The notes: generated by a model not told the origin, from the letters alone. Positions 33,941-43,896 are shown, counted from the stretch's first letter. The stretch is 64,000 bases of DNA from Acidimicrobiia bacterium (GCA_016871335.1 VFZF01000010.1:1-64000); one strand, 5' to 3'. Program-made: numbers and translations.

Positions 33941-34498
33941 GTGACGTCTGAACTCTTCACACCGGCCAACCTGTTGACCATTTCGCGAATGGTGCTCGTG
34001 CCAATCGTCGCGCTCTGCATGTTGTACGGGCACCCCGGATGGGCGCTCGCCACGTTCCTCGTGGCGGCCCTCACGGATCTGCTCGACGGCCTCATCGCGC
34101 GATGGATCGGCCAGCAGACCACATTGGGTGCCTGGCTCGATCCGATGGCCGACAAGTTGCTGCTGTTGACTGTCTTCGTGATCCTGACTCTGCCGGGGTT
34201 TGGGCTGACCCATCGGCTGCCGGTCTGGCTGACGGTCCTCGTGATCAGCCGTGATGTCGGCATTGTCCTCACCGTCGCCGTCATTAATCTCGCTGTCGCG
34301 CCGCGGACCTTTTCTCCGTCGCCGCTCGGAAAACTCGCTACTGCGACTTTTCTGGTCACCGGCTGCGCGACCCTGTACGCAAACTACGGCTCAGTGCCGC
34401 AGGGGGTGCTTGACGCGCTGGTGTACGCGTCGCTGGCGGTGACCTTGGCCTCCGCGGCCGACTACCTGCGGCGGGTGATGCGCCCGGCCACGCCTTGA
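33941..34498 (+). CDS. CDP-alcohol phosphatidyltransferase family protein
   Basis: A 185-residue membrane enzyme with the diagnostic catalytic motif DLLDGLIARWIGQQTTLGAW, continuing LDPMADK (about residues 46-72), followed by three to four helices. The family transfers a phosphatidyl group from CDP-diacylglycerol to an alcohol; PgsA (glycerol phosphate) is the most likely member by size, but inositol- or cardiolipin-type activities cannot be excluded. GTG 33941 lies three bases after the lipoprotein stop. Its own stop overlaps a TTG start of the next small gene. Confidence 0.85.
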   Translation: MTSELFTPANLLTISRMVLVPIVALCMLYGHPGWALATFLVAALTDLLDGLIARWIGQQTTLGAWLDPMADKLLLLTVFVILTLPGFGLTHRLPVWLTVLVISRDVGIVLTVAVINLAVAPRTFSPSPLGKLATATFLVTGCATLYANYGSVPQGVLDALVYASLAVTLASAADYLRRVMRPATP

Positions 34499-34815
34499 GC
34501 GAAGGCATGACCCGAGCCGAATCGAACCGGCTTTGCAACAGCGACATCCTCCTCCGCATCATGCTGGACGCATTCACCCGGACGGTGGAGCCGCAGGACG
34601 CCCCTGTGGCGGACATCCGCCGGTTGGCGTCCCCGTTGCGGGACGAACGGGACCTGGTCACGCAGGGCGAAGGGCTGACGACGGTGCTGGATCGTTTCAC
34701 CGCCGTCAAGGATGCGCTGCTGCAGGAACTCTTGGTCGTGCCTGAGGGCGCCGCGACGTCGCTGGTCCACCGGTCACGGCGGACCAGCAGACGTCGCCGC
34801 CGACTTACGTGGTGA
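34495..34815 (+). CDS. Small hypothetical protein
   Basis: A 106-residue (102 from ATG 34507) protein of unknown family. Codon third positions are almost all G or C, as in real genes here, and the TTG start overlaps the upstream stop (TTGA). The middle looks helical ([36 protein letters not shown]) and the end is strongly basic (RRTSRRRRR). It is convergent with the UDP-xylose synthase gene, overlapping it by 11 bases. Confidence 0.5.
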   Translation: MSEGMTRAESNRLCNSDILLRIMLDAFTRTVEPQDAPVADIRRLASPLRDERDLVTQGEGLTTVLDRFTAVKDALLQELLVVPEGAATSLVHRSRRTSRRRRRLTW

Positions 34816-35737
34816 TTTTGCTGCGGAAGTAGTCGATCGTCGACGTCAGGCCCTGCTCGAGCGGCACCTTGGGCTCCCAGCCCAGCAGGGTGCGGGCGCG
34901 GGTGATATCCGGACGGCGCACCTTGGGGTCGTCGGTCGGCAGCGACTTGAACACGATCCGGCTCGACGAGCCCGTCATTCTTATGATCGTCCGTGCGATC
35001 TCCTCAATCGACATCTCGTGAGGGTTGCCGACGTTGACCGGGTCGTTCAGGTCCGACGCGGCGAGCCGCAGAATGCCGTCCACCAGATCCGTGATGTAGC
35101 AGAAGCTGCGCGTCTGGTCGCCGCTGCCGAAGATGGTCACATCCTCGTTGCGGAGCGCCTGCGCGATGAACGTCGGGACCGCGCGGCCGTCGTTGATGCG
35201 CATCCTGGGGCCGTATGTGTTGAAGATGCGGATGATCTTCGTGTCCAGTCCGTGGAAGCGGTGATACGCCATCGTGATGGCTTCCGCGAACCGTTTGGCT
35301 TCGTCGTAGACGCCGCGGGGGCCGACCGGATTGACATTGCCCCAGTAGGTTTCGCGCTGCGGGTGCTCCAGCGGATCGCCGTACACCTCGGAGGTGGACG
35401 CAATGACAAACCGCGCACCCTTGGCCTTGGCCAGCCCGAGCGCGTTGTGGGTGCCGAGGGCGCCGACCTTCAGCGTGGGAATCGGCAGTTCGAGATAGTC
35501 GATCGGACTGGCCGGGCTCGCCCAGTGCAGCACGAGGTCCACGGGGCCGGACACGTCGATGAAGTGGGTCACATCGTGCCGGATGAACTGCAGGTCGCGG
35601 TCGCGCAGATGCGCCAGGTTGGCGAGATCGCCGGTCAGCAGATTGTCGATGCCGACCACGCTGTGTCCCCGGTCGAGGAGTTCCTCCGTCAGGTGCGAGC
35701 CGATGAATCCGGCCGCGCCAGTGATGACCACTCTCAC
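34805..35737 (-). CDS. UDP-glucuronate decarboxylase (UDP-xylose synthase) family
   Basis: A 310-residue extended SDR enzyme. [14 protein letters not shown] is the NAD-binding motif. The catalytic Ser/Tyr/Lys are in ASTSEVYGD and [11 protein letters not shown], and [16 protein letters not shown], then [11 protein letters not shown] are typical of UXS enzymes that turn UDP-glucuronate into UDP-xylose. A UDP-glucose dehydrogenase, supplying UDP-glucuronate, is encoded at 42586 in the same locus, which strengthens the assignment. It is the last gene of the leftward glycan operon; the gene before it ends two bases away. Confidence 0.86.
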   Translation of the reverse strand: MRVVITGAAGFIGSHLTEELLDRGHSVVGIDNLLTGDLANLAHLRDRDLQFIRHDVTHFIDVSGPVDLVLHWASPASPIDYLELPIPTLKVGALGTHNALGLAKAKGARFVIASTSEVYGDPLEHPQRETYWGNVNPVGPRGVYDEAKRFAEAITMAYHRFHGLDTKIIRIFNTYGPRMRINDGRAVPTFIAQALRNEDVTIFGSGDQTRSFCYITDLVDGILRLAASDLNDPVNVGNPHEMSIEEIARTIIRMTGSSSRIVFKSLPTDDPKVRRPDITRARTLLGWEPKVPLEQGLTSTIDYFRSKITT

Positions 35738-35738
35738 G

Positions 35739-37190
35739 TCAGTGTCCGCCTTCCATCGCCGCGCGATGGATGCCCCGCGCCAACGTCAGCCACATGATCT
35801 TCAGGTCGAGGGCAATCGACCAGTTCTCGATGTAATACAGATCAAACTCGATGCGTTTCTCGAGCGACGTGTTGCCGCGCCAGCCGTTGATCTGCGCCCA
35901 GCCGGTGATGCCGGCCTTCACCTTGTGCCGGAGCATGTACTGCGGGATCTGGTGTTTGAACTGCTCGACGAAGAAGGGGCGTTCCGGCCGGGGGCCGACG
36001 ATCGACATGTCGCCGCGCAGGACGTTCCAGAACTGCGGCAGTTCGTCGACGTCGGTCTTGCGGAGCCAGCGCCCCACCCGCGTGGCGCGCGGGTCATCGT
36101 CGCGGGCCCAGATCGGACCGGTGACTTCCTCGGCGTCGATGGGCATCGAACGGAATTTGTAGACCGTGAAGGACTTGCCGTCCAGACCCATGCGTTCCTG
36201 GGTGTAGAAGATGGGGCCCGGGGAACTGCGCTTGATGGCCAGCGCAATCAGAAGCGCGGGAATCGCGCCGACGATCACCACGGCGAGCGACAGCACCACG
36301 TCCACGAGGCGCTTGACGAGGCTGTTGAAGCCGCGCAGGGGGACGTCGTTGATCGAGATGATCGGCAGGCCGTCGAGGTCTTCCAGACGGGATCGGAGGG
36401 CGATGAACTGGAGCAGGTCCGGCACGACGTGCACCTCAATCACTTCGCGGCTGGCGAACTCGACGACACTCAGCATCTTGACGTGTTCGTCGATCGGGAG
36501 GGCCACATAGAGCTCGTCGATCTGCTCGCGGCTGCAGACGTCCGGGGCATCGGAGAGGGCGCCGAGAATCGGCAGCCCCCGGTAGCCGATGCCGTCGGTG
36601 GTGGCAAAGCGGTCATCAATGAATCCGATGAGCCGGAAGCCGAGTTCGCCGTGTTCCAGAATCCTGTCGGCGACGAGCCGGCCGAGATCGCCGGCGCCCA
36701 CAATCAGCACACGCCGGAGCCCGACGCCCGCGCGCCACCGGCGTTTGAGCAGCACGCGCACGGTTTCGCGCATGCCGAACGCCAGCATCACGTTCAGGCT
36801 GAGAAACAGCACCCACACCACCTGGGAGACTTCCAGGTAGCCCTGTTCCTTCAGTGCGAGCGGCAGGTAATACGTCTGCACGTAGAGCGTGCCGGCCACG
36901 GCCAGGAGCACGGTCAGCAGCGAGCCGACGAACACGGCGAAGAAGTCGTCGAGCCGGGTCCGTCCGCGCCGGAAGCGATACAGCCGCTGGATGTGGAAGG
37001 CGATCGGCACCATCGCCGCCACAAACGGCAGGACGGCGAGGTACTGCTCAAACGGCGGCTGCCCCTTTGGAATATCGAGCAAGCCCGACTCAAAGCGAAT
37101 CAGATAGGCGAGGACAAACGCCGTGGCCGCGCAGGCGATGTCGCCCACGACGTGCAGCAGCACAAACACGCGGCTGAACCGTTTCACCAT
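35739..37190 (-). CDS. Undecaprenyl-phosphate sugar phosphotransferase (WcaJ/WbaP-type)
   Basis: A 483-residue initiating glycosyl-1-phosphate transferase. Four to five N-terminal helices are followed by a CoA-binding-like Rossmann domain ([20 protein letters not shown], about 160-260). The catalytic bacterial sugar transferase domain then follows: [16 protein letters not shown], a membrane hairpin, [46 protein letters not shown]. It loads the first sugar phosphate, often glucose or galactose, onto undecaprenyl phosphate, thus starting repeat-unit assembly. The start overlaps the end of the next glycosyltransferase gene by 7 bases. Confidence 0.92.
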   Translation of the reverse strand: MVKRFSRVFVLLHVVGDIACAATAFVLAYLIRFESGLLDIPKGQPPFEQYLAVLPFVAAMVPIAFHIQRLYRFRRGRTRLDDFFAVFVGSLLTVLLAVAGTLYVQTYYLPLALKEQGYLEVSQVVWVLFLSLNVMLAFGMRETVRVLLKRRWRAGVGLRRVLIVGAGDLGRLVADRILEHGELGFRLIGFIDDRFATTDGIGYRGLPILGALSDAPDVCSREQIDELYVALPIDEHVKMLSVVEFASREVIEVHVVPDLLQFIALRSRLEDLDGLPIISINDVPLRGFNSLVKRLVDVVLSLAVVIVGAIPALLIALAIKRSSPGPIFYTQERMGLDGKSFTVYKFRSMPIDAEEVTGPIWARDDDPRATRVGRWLRKTDVDELPQFWNVLRGDMSIVGPRPERPFFVEQFKHQIPQYMLRHKVKAGITGWAQINGWRGNTSLEKRIEFDLYYIENWSIALDLKIMWLTLARGIHRAAMEGGH

Positions 37191-38308
37191 GTGGCGGGGG
37201 AGGCGAGCGTCTCGGTGATCCGGGCCTCAAGTCCGGCTTCAAAGTGCGCCACGCTGAAGGCGGAGGCGCGGGTGTGGAGGGCGGCGGGTGTCAGCGGCAA
37301 CGCGTCCACGCGGGACATCGCGTCGGCGAAGGCCTCCGGCGTGTCCTCGTCCACGAGATAACCGGAGACCCCGTGCTCGACCGTTTCGAGGGCGCCGCCG
37401 CGGGCGAGGGCCACCACCGGGCGGCCGCACGCCTGGGCTTCAACCGGCGCGATGCCGAAGTCTTCCTCGCCCGGCAGCAGGGCCGCGCGTGCGTCGCGAT
37501 AGGCCTCGCGCAGGGTGGGGGCGTCGACGTGTCCCAGGAATTCGACATCGGACCCGGCGAGGGCGTGCAGGCGCTCGGCGTCAGGACCGGTTCCGATGAT
37601 CTTCAATGGCGCTCCCAGCATCGCCGCGGCGCGAATCGCCGTGTCGATGCGCTTATACGGGACCAGGGCGGATACCACGAGGAAATACGCGCCAAGCCCG
37701 GCTGTTCCCGGAGTGAAATACTCCGTGTCCACCGGCGGATGGAGGACGGTAGCCTCCCGATTATAGTACCGGGCGATCCGGCCCGCAACGTGGGCGGAGT
37801 TCGCCAGAAAGCGATGCACACGCGGGGCGGTGTCGCGATCCCAGCGCGCAAGGGCGGCCATCACATGTCGCGCCGCCCGGTGTCCGGCGCGGCCGAGCCG
37901 GTCCACGCCGAAGTACGCGTCGAACTGATCCCAGGCGTACCGCATCGGCGAGTGGCTGTAGCAGAGATGCACCGCGCGCCCGGTCGGCACGATCGCCTTG
38001 GCGGCGCAATGGCTCGTGGAAATCACCACGTCCGCCGTGTCGAGGTCGAAGTGTTCGATGGCGATCGGAAACAGGGGCAGATAGTGGCGGTAGAGGCGCG
38101 CCGGGAACGGCAGGTGCTGAATCCACGACGTCCGGATCCGGCGGTTGGTGATCAGCGGCGAGACCGACCCGCGCTCGTGCACGAGCGTCAGCAGATCCGC
38201 CTGCGGAAACAGCCGGCACAACGACTCCAGCACCTTCTCGCCGCCGCGCATGCCGGTCATCCAGTCGTGCACGAGGACCACGCGGCGTCCGGCGAGCGCC
38301 TCAGCCAT
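37184..38308 (-). CDS. Glycosyltransferase family 4 (WbaZ-like)
   Basis: A 374-residue GT-B enzyme. The N-terminal half shows VVLVHDWMTGMRGGEKVLE and VICTS-like VVISTSHCAAKAI. The acceptor region reads SHSPMRYAWDQFDAYF, a signature of mannosyl- or rhamnosyl-transferases of the WbaZ type. The donor half carries VVSALVPYKRIDTAI and LLPGEEDFGIAPVEAQACGRP with the E-x7-E motif. It probably adds a sugar to the lipid-linked repeat unit; donor and acceptor are not predictable. It overlaps the neighbouring GT4 gene by 8 bases. Confidence 0.87.
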   Translation of the reverse strand: MAEALAGRRVVLVHDWMTGMRGGEKVLESLCRLFPQADLLTLVHERGSVSPLITNRRIRTSWIQHLPFPARLYRHYLPLFPIAIEHFDLDTADVVISTSHCAAKAIVPTGRAVHLCYSHSPMRYAWDQFDAYFGVDRLGRAGHRAARHVMAALARWDRDTAPRVHRFLANSAHVAGRIARYYNREATVLHPPVDTEYFTPGTAGLGAYFLVVSALVPYKRIDTAIRAAAMLGAPLKIIGTGPDAERLHALAGSDVEFLGHVDAPTLREAYRDARAALLPGEEDFGIAPVEAQACGRPVVALARGGALETVEHGVSGYLVDEDTPEAFADAMSRVDALPLTPAALHTRASAFSVAHFEAGLEARITETLASPATW

Positions 38309-39419
38309 GGAGCACCGAGTGATAGACCTCGCGCGTGTGCGCCGCCGCCTCGGGCCACGAGAACGTGCGGGCCCGGGCGTACCCGCGCGCGATCAGGTCA
38401 CGGCGCAGCGTGGTCTCGCTGAGGACTCGTGCCATCGCCGCCGCGATGGCCGCCGGGTCGAGCGGGTCCACCAGGATGGCCGCGTCGCCCACCACTTCCG
38501 GCAGCGAAGACACGTTGGACGTGATCACCGGGGTGCCGCTGGCCATGGCCTCAAGGGGAGGGAAGCCGAAGCCCTCGAACAGCGACGGAAAGACGAAGAG
38601 GGAGGCGAGCTTGTAGAGCGCCGCCAGCGTCGCTTCGGGGACAAAGCCGAAGAAGCGAACGTGCGCATGGAGGTGATGACGATGGACCAGCCGGCGGATG
38701 CCGGGGTACTTCGACAATTCGTCGCCGATGATCAGCAGCTTGAGATCCTGATGGCCATCGTGGCGCAGGAGGGCGTACGCCTCGATCAGCCGCTCGACGT
38801 TCTTGTGCGGCTTGATGTTGCCCGCATAGAGGATGAACGGCGCGTTGAGGAGAAATCGCTCCCGCACACCCGCGACGGCCTCATCGGTCGGCGGCGTCAG
38901 GTACCGCGCATCGAGCCCATTGTGAATGACCTCAATCTTCGAGGCCGGCGTGCCCAGATAGTGCTGGATGTCCTCCTTGGACGCCTGGGACACCGTGATG
39001 ATGCGCTTCGCGCGTTTGGCGCCGATGGCCATGAACGTACGCGCATACACGTACGCGATGCGGTTGGGCAGGTACTGCGGAAACCGCAGGTGAATGCAGT
39101 CGTGAATGGTGACGACCACCGGGCACGTGATGAGGGGCGACACCACGTAGTGCGGCGCGTGAAAGAGATCGACGCGGGCCCGGCGAAGGTCGAGCGGCAC
39201 GGTCAGCTGTTCGCGGACCGAATAATTCGCCGACGTGTCGGGCCAGGGTTCAAACCGGGGGCCAAGCTCACGCACGAAGCCGGCGTCTTCCGGCCGGCAG
39301 ATCAGGATGTAGGTGTCGTCGGTGGGCCGGCGGGCAAATTCCTGGACGAGGTTCCGCACGTACGTGCCGATGCCGTAGTCATGCAGTTTGCGGGCATCAA
39401 TGGCAATGCGGGCTGGCAC
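38301..39419 (-). CDS. Glycosyltransferase family 4
   Basis: A 372-residue GT-B retaining glycosyltransferase. It begins IAIDARKLHDYGIGTYVRNL, contains VVTIHDCIHLRFPQYLP, the central ILYAGNIKPHKNVERLIEAY and the donor-binding FPSLFEGFGFPPLEAMASGT (E-x7-E). All are usual for GT4 mannosyl/glucosyl-transferases. The gene is 9 bases from the GT2 gene upstream and overlaps the GT4 gene downstream, so it belongs to the leftward operon. The specific linkage is unknown. Confidence 0.9.
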   Translation of the reverse strand: MPARIAIDARKLHDYGIGTYVRNLVQEFARRPTDDTYILICRPEDAGFVRELGPRFEPWPDTSANYSVREQLTVPLDLRRARVDLFHAPHYVVSPLITCPVVVTIHDCIHLRFPQYLPNRIAYVYARTFMAIGAKRAKRIITVSQASKEDIQHYLGTPASKIEVIHNGLDARYLTPPTDEAVAGVRERFLLNAPFILYAGNIKPHKNVERLIEAYALLRHDGHQDLKLLIIGDELSKYPGIRRLVHRHHLHAHVRFFGFVPEATLAALYKLASLFVFPSLFEGFGFPPLEAMASGTPVITSNVSSLPEVVGDAAILVDPLDPAAIAAAMARVLSETTLRRDLIARGYARARTFSWPEAAAHTREVYHSVLHG

Positions 39420-39428
39420 CGGAGGATC

Positions 39429-40250
39429 TTATCCTGCCTCGTCCCCCCGCCTGCGGAGCCGTAGCCACACGCGCAGGATCGGAGCCCACAGCGGGTGGTG
39501 CTTTTTGTAGAACGCCATGTGGCTGCGGTCGTACAGCGGCGACGGCCGCGTGCCGGCCACCGCAAACGAACGGCCCCGTCGATGCACGACCTGGGCCGCC
39601 GGCGCAAAGAGGATGCGTCCGCCGCGGGCGCGCAGCGCGGCGCAGAAATCCACGTCCTCCTCGTACATGAAGTACCGCTCATCGAGCAGACCGGCGTCGA
39701 GGGCGGCCGACCGGCGGACAAGGAGGCAGGCGCCGGTCACCCAGTCCACCCAGCGTTCCCGCGTCGTCCATCGCGCGACGAGCCGTTGTGCCCATGGGCG
39801 CGGAGTCCGGGCGAGTCGTACGCGACACGCCTGGCCCGCCTCGGCCAGCGGCGACAACATGGGGCCCCATGAGATCTCCGGCCGCCCGTGGGCGTCCACC
39901 AGGCGCGGTCCGGCGGCCGTGGCGCGGGTGGCGTCCAGTCGATCGATCAGGGTGTCGAGCGCTCCGGCCGGCACCACCGTATCGGAGTTGAGCAGCAGGA
40001 CCAGCGGGGCCGACGTGCGTCGAATACCGATGTTGTTGGCGGCGGCGAAACCGACATTGGCGTCGAGCGCCACCACCTCCACGCCGGGGAACTCACTGCG
40101 GACCGCCGCCACACTGCCGTCGGCCGACGCGTTGTCGACGACGCAGACGTGGTGAGGGCGCGCGGGGGGCGAGGTGTGCAGCGACCGGAGGCAGGCGCGC
40201 AGGTCCTCGACGGTGTTGTAGTTGACGATGATGATGTCGAGCGCGGTCAT
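39429..40250 (-). CDS. Glycosyltransferase family 2 (rhamnosyltransferase-like)
   Basis: A 273-residue GT-A enzyme. IIIVNYNTVEDLRACLRSL opens the nucleotide-sugar fold. CVVDNASADGSV and LLLNSDTVVPAGAL carry the DxD-like motif, and WVTGACLLVRRSA, then FMYEEDVDFCAALRARG is the acceptor/catalytic region common in WbbL-type rhamnosyltransferases. The start overlaps the stop of the upstream GT4 gene by 4 bases (ATGA). Its likely role is adding one sugar to the exopolysaccharide repeat unit. Confidence 0.9.
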   Translation of the reverse strand: MTALDIIIVNYNTVEDLRACLRSLHTSPPARPHHVCVVDNASADGSVAAVRSEFPGVEVVALDANVGFAAANNIGIRRTSAPLVLLLNSDTVVPAGALDTLIDRLDATRATAAGPRLVDAHGRPEISWGPMLSPLAEAGQACRVRLARTPRPWAQRLVARWTTRERWVDWVTGACLLVRRSAALDAGLLDERYFMYEEDVDFCAALRARGGRILFAPAAQVVHRRGRSFAVAGTRPSPLYDRSHMAFYKKHHPLWAPILRVWLRLRRRGDEAG

Positions 40251-41347
40251 CGCCGTGCCCCTGCCGCGTCTTCCAGCGCCGTGCGCAGTACGGCGGCCGT
40301 GCGTTGCCAGGTGTAGTGGGCCAGGCGATCACGGGCGGCCGCTGTTGCGGCCACGTGTGCCGCCGGATCCGTGAGTAGCGCCGTGAGGGCGGACGCAACG
40401 GCAGGCGTCGAGAGCGGGACACGGGTGGCCCCGTCACCGTACACCTCGCGGGCCACGGCCGTATCGAGGAGCACGGAGGGCACCCCGCGCGCGGCCGCTT
40501 CCATCGGGGTCATCGCGAATCCTTCGTAGTCCGAGAGGAACGCAAACGCGCGTGCCCTGCGGTACAACGCGTCGAGCGCGTCATCCGCGACATACGTGTG
40601 CCACGTCACCGCATCGGCGATCCCCAGCGTGGCAGCCAGGGCCTCAGGATCGATGTGCGGGTGGGTCTTGTTGCCGCCAACGAGGACCAACCGGGCGCCC
40701 GGTACCCGGGCGGCGACCTGCGCGAACGCCTCGAGCAACGTCGGCACATGCCGCCGCGTGAACAACGTGCCGACCGATAGCACCAGCGGCTCCCGGTCGA
40801 GTGCGGGCGGACCGCCACTCCACGCAGGCGCCCCCTGGGGAGCGATGCGCACGTCGGCCCGGGGCACACCGAGGTATCGGGAGATTTCGTCCGCGGAGAA
40901 GGCAGAAACCGTCACGACTGCGGCGGCGCGCTTCGCACTGGCGCGGGTCAGCCAGCGGCGTCGAAGGCCTTCCCGCCAGCGAAAGCCTGAGGGCTGCGCA
41001 CAAAAGGAGACGTCGTGCACGATGAGCACGGTGGGGCAGGGGGAGCGCAGCGGCGCCGTGTACGCAGGAGCGAGCAGCACGTCTGCGCCTGACCGGTGAA
41101 TCGCGTCAGGCAACACGGTTTGTTCCCACCACGTACCGGCGACCGCGGCCGGCACCACGTCCACCTGCAGATCGAGCGGCAGTTGGAGGATCCACGCCGG
41201 AGGCGGCGCGTGCAGGATCAGCCGCAGGCGATGGGGGAGCCGGTCTGCGGCCCACTGTGTGAGCACGCCGGCCAGATAACGACCCACGCCTGTGGGGTGG
41301 CCGGCCAGTTCGCGCGCGTCGATCGCGATCGTCACCGGCTCAGCCAC
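40247..41347 (-). CDS. Glycosyltransferase family 4
   Basis: GTG 41347 (VAEPVTIAIDARELAGHPTG) is selected because conserved sequence begins there and it overlaps the upstream stop by 8 bases; the frame is open further upstream but with non-family residues. The 366-residue protein shows GVGRYLAGVL, VLIVHDVSFCAQPSGF, a central VLSVGTLFTRRHVPTLLEA, and FLSDYEGFAMTPMEAAARGV as the E-x7-E donor site. It is one of three similar GT4 enzymes of the locus. Donor sugar is unknown. Confidence 0.86.
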   Translation of the reverse strand: MAEPVTIAIDARELAGHPTGVGRYLAGVLTQWAADRLPHRLRLILHAPPPAWILQLPLDLQVDVVPAAVAGTWWEQTVLPDAIHRSGADVLLAPAYTAPLRSPCPTVLIVHDVSFCAQPSGFRWREGLRRRWLTRASAKRAAAVVTVSAFSADEISRYLGVPRADVRIAPQGAPAWSGGPPALDREPLVLSVGTLFTRRHVPTLLEAFAQVAARVPGARLVLVGGNKTHPHIDPEALAATLGIADAVTWHTYVADDALDALYRRARAFAFLSDYEGFAMTPMEAAARGVPSVLLDTAVAREVYGDGATRVPLSTPAVASALTALLTDPAAHVAATAAARDRLAHYTWQRTAAVLRTALEDAAGARR

Positions 41348-42473
41348 GATGTCGCTCGTGCGCCGCGGCCCGCGCCAGCTGCCACGCTTCACGCGTGCGT
41401 TCGGCGGTGTGCGCCCACGAGAAATCGAGAGCGCGTTGCCAGCCGGCGGCGCGCATGTGGTCGCGACGGACCTCATCGTCAATCATGGTGTTGAGGGTCG
41501 CACACAACGCGTCCACATCGCCGGGAGGATACAACGCACCGGCGCCGCCAAGCACCTCCGGGAGAGCGCCCGCATCAGCGGCAATCACCGGCACACCGAC
41601 GGTCATGGCCTCGAGGGCAGGCAGACCGAATCCTTCGGCATGTGACGGCATCACCAGCGCGATCGCGCGGCGGTAGGTGTCCAGCCGCACGTCGGGGTCG
41701 ACATACCCCAGCACCTCCACACGCCCAAGCAGCGGGGCTTGCCGTGTGCGCGCGAGCAACGCGTCGGCGCCACCTCCGGCGCTCCCCGCGAGCACCAGGG
41801 GGGGGGTGGCACGCCCGGCGGCGTCACGCTGGGCGATCAACCAGGCATACGCATCGAGCAGGCTGTCGACATTCTTGCGCGGCTCGATCGTGCCGAAAAA
41901 CAGGATGACGCCGTCGGCGGGTTCTTCGCGCCGGTGGGGCCAGTCGGGACGCCCCAGGGGCGCCACAATCACGCGGGAGGCGGGGTGTCCCGTCAGGGAT
42001 TCGATGTCCCGCGCGGTGGTGGCCGAGACCGCGAGCACGGCATCCGCCGCGCGAATGTGCGCCGGCGCCAGCGCCGGATAGTCGCGCCGGATCTCGGCGC
42101 GTGTCCGTTCAGGATGGCGCAGGAAATCGAGGTCGTGCACGGTCACGACCTGCGCGGCGCGACGACTGGGAATGCGGATCGGATGGGCGGCATGCACCAC
42201 GTCATAGTCAAAACGGGTGAGGGTTTCGACCGGTGGCCACTGCCAGCGGTGCCACGCGTAGTTGAGCGCGCGGACCGGCACAGGCAGGTCAGCGATGACG
42301 GCCCCCGGCAGATCCGATCCGTCGAGGCGGTCGCGCATCGACGCGGAAAAGACCGTGATCACATCGGGCGGATGCACCTCCGCAGCGAGCAGCGCCCGCG
42401 TGAGTTCGTGCACGTACTCCCCGACGCCGGTCCGTTGACGCAGGGCCGGCCGGTAATCGAGCAGGATTCGCAC
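41340..42473 (-). CDS. Glycosyltransferase family 4
   Basis: A 377-residue enzyme, first gene of the leftward glycan operon, starting with GTG 42473. ILLDYRPALRQRTGVGEYVH is the usual GT4 opening. VVTVHDLDFLRHPERT, ILFFGTIEPRKNVDSLLDAY and MPSHAEGFGLPALEAMTVGV complete the fold and donor site. No Shine-Dalgarno precedes the GTG, and the intergenic region has a palindrome and possible promoter elements about 30-45 bases upstream, so a short leader or leaderless message is possible. Confidence 0.87.
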   Translation of the reverse strand: MRILLDYRPALRQRTGVGEYVHELTRALLAAEVHPPDVITVFSASMRDRLDGSDLPGAVIADLPVPVRALNYAWHRWQWPPVETLTRFDYDVVHAAHPIRIPSRRAAQVVTVHDLDFLRHPERTRAEIRRDYPALAPAHIRAADAVLAVSATTARDIESLTGHPASRVIVAPLGRPDWPHRREEPADGVILFFGTIEPRKNVDSLLDAYAWLIAQRDAAGRATPPLVLAGSAGGGADALLARTRQAPLLGRVEVLGYVDPDVRLDTYRRAIALVMPSHAEGFGLPALEAMTVGVPVIAADAGALPEVLGGAGALYPPGDVDALCATLNTMIDDEVRRDHMRAAGWQRALDFSWAHTAERTREAWQLARAAAHERHRG

Positions 42474-42500
42474 GTGACAAGATTGGCTATAACTCCTTGT

Positions 42501-42518
42501 CTGTCAATCGGTTGACAG
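42501..42518. promoter_or_regulatory. Palindrome between the divergent arms of the glycan locus, possible operator
   Basis: CTGTCAA-TCGG-TTGACAG is a perfect 7-bp inverted repeat in the 112-bp space between the leftward glycosyltransferase operon and ugd. Each arm contains a consensus -35 (TTGACA) pointing in opposite directions. The -10 candidates at standard spacing are weak (TACCGT rightward, AATCTT leftward), so a regulator-dependent divergent promoter is a reasonable guess. Confidence 0.5.
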
Positions 42519-42585
42519 TATTCATGGACGCGTGGTACCGTGTGGAGTTTCAGGCGCATTTTTTGGGCGCAGGTATGGGGTTGTC

Positions 42586-43896
42586 ATGCGCATTGCGGTC
42601 GTGGGCACGGGGTATGTGGGGTTGGTCGTCGGGGCGTGTTTCGCGGAAACAGGCAACCAGGTCGTGTGTGTGGACCGCGACGACGCGAAAGTGCGTGCCC
42701 TGCGTCGCGGCAAGATTCCCATCTTTGAGCCCGGTCTTGAAGAACTCGTCAAGCGGAACGCCGCGGAAAAGAGGCTGACGTTCACCAAGGATCTCGCGGC
42801 GTCGGTGAAGAAGTCCGACGTGATTTTTATCGCCGTCGGCACGCCGATGGGCGAGGACGGCTCGGCCGATCTGCAGCACGTGCTCGGGGCGGTGCGCGAG
42901 ATCGCGCGGGCGATGAACGGCTACAAGGTCATCGTCGACAAGAGCACGGTGCCCGTCGGCACGTCTGAGCTGGTGCGCGAGTGCATTCGTCGTGAAACGA
43001 CGCATCCGTTTTCGGTCGTGTCCAATCCGGAGTTCCTGAAGCAGGGCGCGGCGGTGGACGACTTTCTGAAACCCGACCGTGTGGTCATCGGCGCGACCGA
43101 TCCGCGCGCCTCCGAGATCATGGTCGAACTGTACCGGCCGTTCACACGCACCGGCGCGCCGATTATGGTGATGGATTGCGCGAGTGCAGAGTTGTGCAAG
43201 TACGCGGCGAACGCGATGCTGGCGACCCGTATTTCGTTCATGAACGAGATCGCGAACGTCTGCGAGCTGTATGGCGCGGATGTGGACGCGGTGCGGCAGG
43301 CGGTGGCCACCGATACGCGCATCGGGGCGGCATTCCTGTTTCCCGGCGTCGGCTACGGCGGCAGCTGCTTCCCCAAGGACGTGCAGGCCATCGTCAAGTT
43401 CTCGGCCGACAAGAAATACAAGTTCCGCGTGCTGGAAGCCGTCGAGGCGGTCAACAAGACGCAGAAACAGCGCCTGCTGCTGAAGCTCGACGCGAAGTTC
43501 GGCAAGGGACCGAATGCGCTGAAGGGGAAGACCATCGCGGTCTGGGGCCTTGCGTTCAAGCCGCGCACGGATGACATGCGTGAAGCGCCGGCGATTCCGA
43601 TCATCGAGGGCCTGCTGGCGCGGGGCGCGAAGGTGCAGGCGTACGACCCGGAGGCGATGGACTCGGCGCGGCGGATTTTCGGCTCGTCGATTACCTACGC
43701 CAAGAACGCGTATCGCGCACTGGTTGGCGCCGATGCGCTGCTCATCGTGACCGAATGGAATGAGTTCCGTGAGCCGGACTTCACGAAGATGAAGAAGGCG
43801 ATGAAGCAGCCGGTGATTTTCGACGGCCGCAACCTCTATCAGCCCGCGCACGTGCGCGGCTGTGGTTTCACCTACAGCTCGATTGGCCGCCCCTAA
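42586..43896 (+). CDS. ugd: UDP-glucose 6-dehydrogenase
   Basis: A 436-residue NAD-dependent enzyme oxidising UDP-glucose to UDP-glucuronate. The Rossmann motif VVGTGYVGLVVG is at the N-terminus. IFIAVGTPMGEDGSADL, STVPVGTSE and SNPEFLKQGAAVDDF are conserved. The catalytic cysteine is in FPGVGYGGSCFPKD (about residue 262), and the C-terminal UDP domain shows VWGLAFKPRTDDMREAP. ATG 42586 is the start that gives the canonical N-terminus. Its product feeds the UDP-xylose synthase of the same locus. GalE begins inside its last codons. Confidence 0.94.
   Translation: MRIAVVGTGYVGLVVGACFAETGNQVVCVDRDDAKVRALRRGKIPIFEPGLEELVKRNAAEKRLTFTKDLAASVKKSDVIFIAVGTPMGEDGSADLQHVLGAVREIARAMNGYKVIVDKSTVPVGTSELVRECIRRETTHPFSVVSNPEFLKQGAAVDDFLKPDRVVIGATDPRASEIMVELYRPFTRTGAPIMVMDCASAELCKYAANAMLATRISFMNEIANVCELYGADVDAVRQAVATDTRIGAAFLFPGVGYGGSCFPKDVQAIVKFSADKKYKFRVLEAVEAVNKTQKQRLLLKLDAKFGKGPNALKGKTIAVWGLAFKPRTDDMREAPAIPIIEGLLARGAKVQAYDPEAMDSARRIFGSSITYAKNAYRALVGADALLIVTEWNEFREPDFTKMKKAMKQPVIFDGRNLYQPAHVRGCGFTYSSIGRP

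Noticed and set aside
34712-35797. 361-codon plus-strand frame opposite the UDP-xylose synthase gene
   Set aside because: Arg/His/Asp-rich antisense translation without domains; the minus-strand SDR enzyme is certain.
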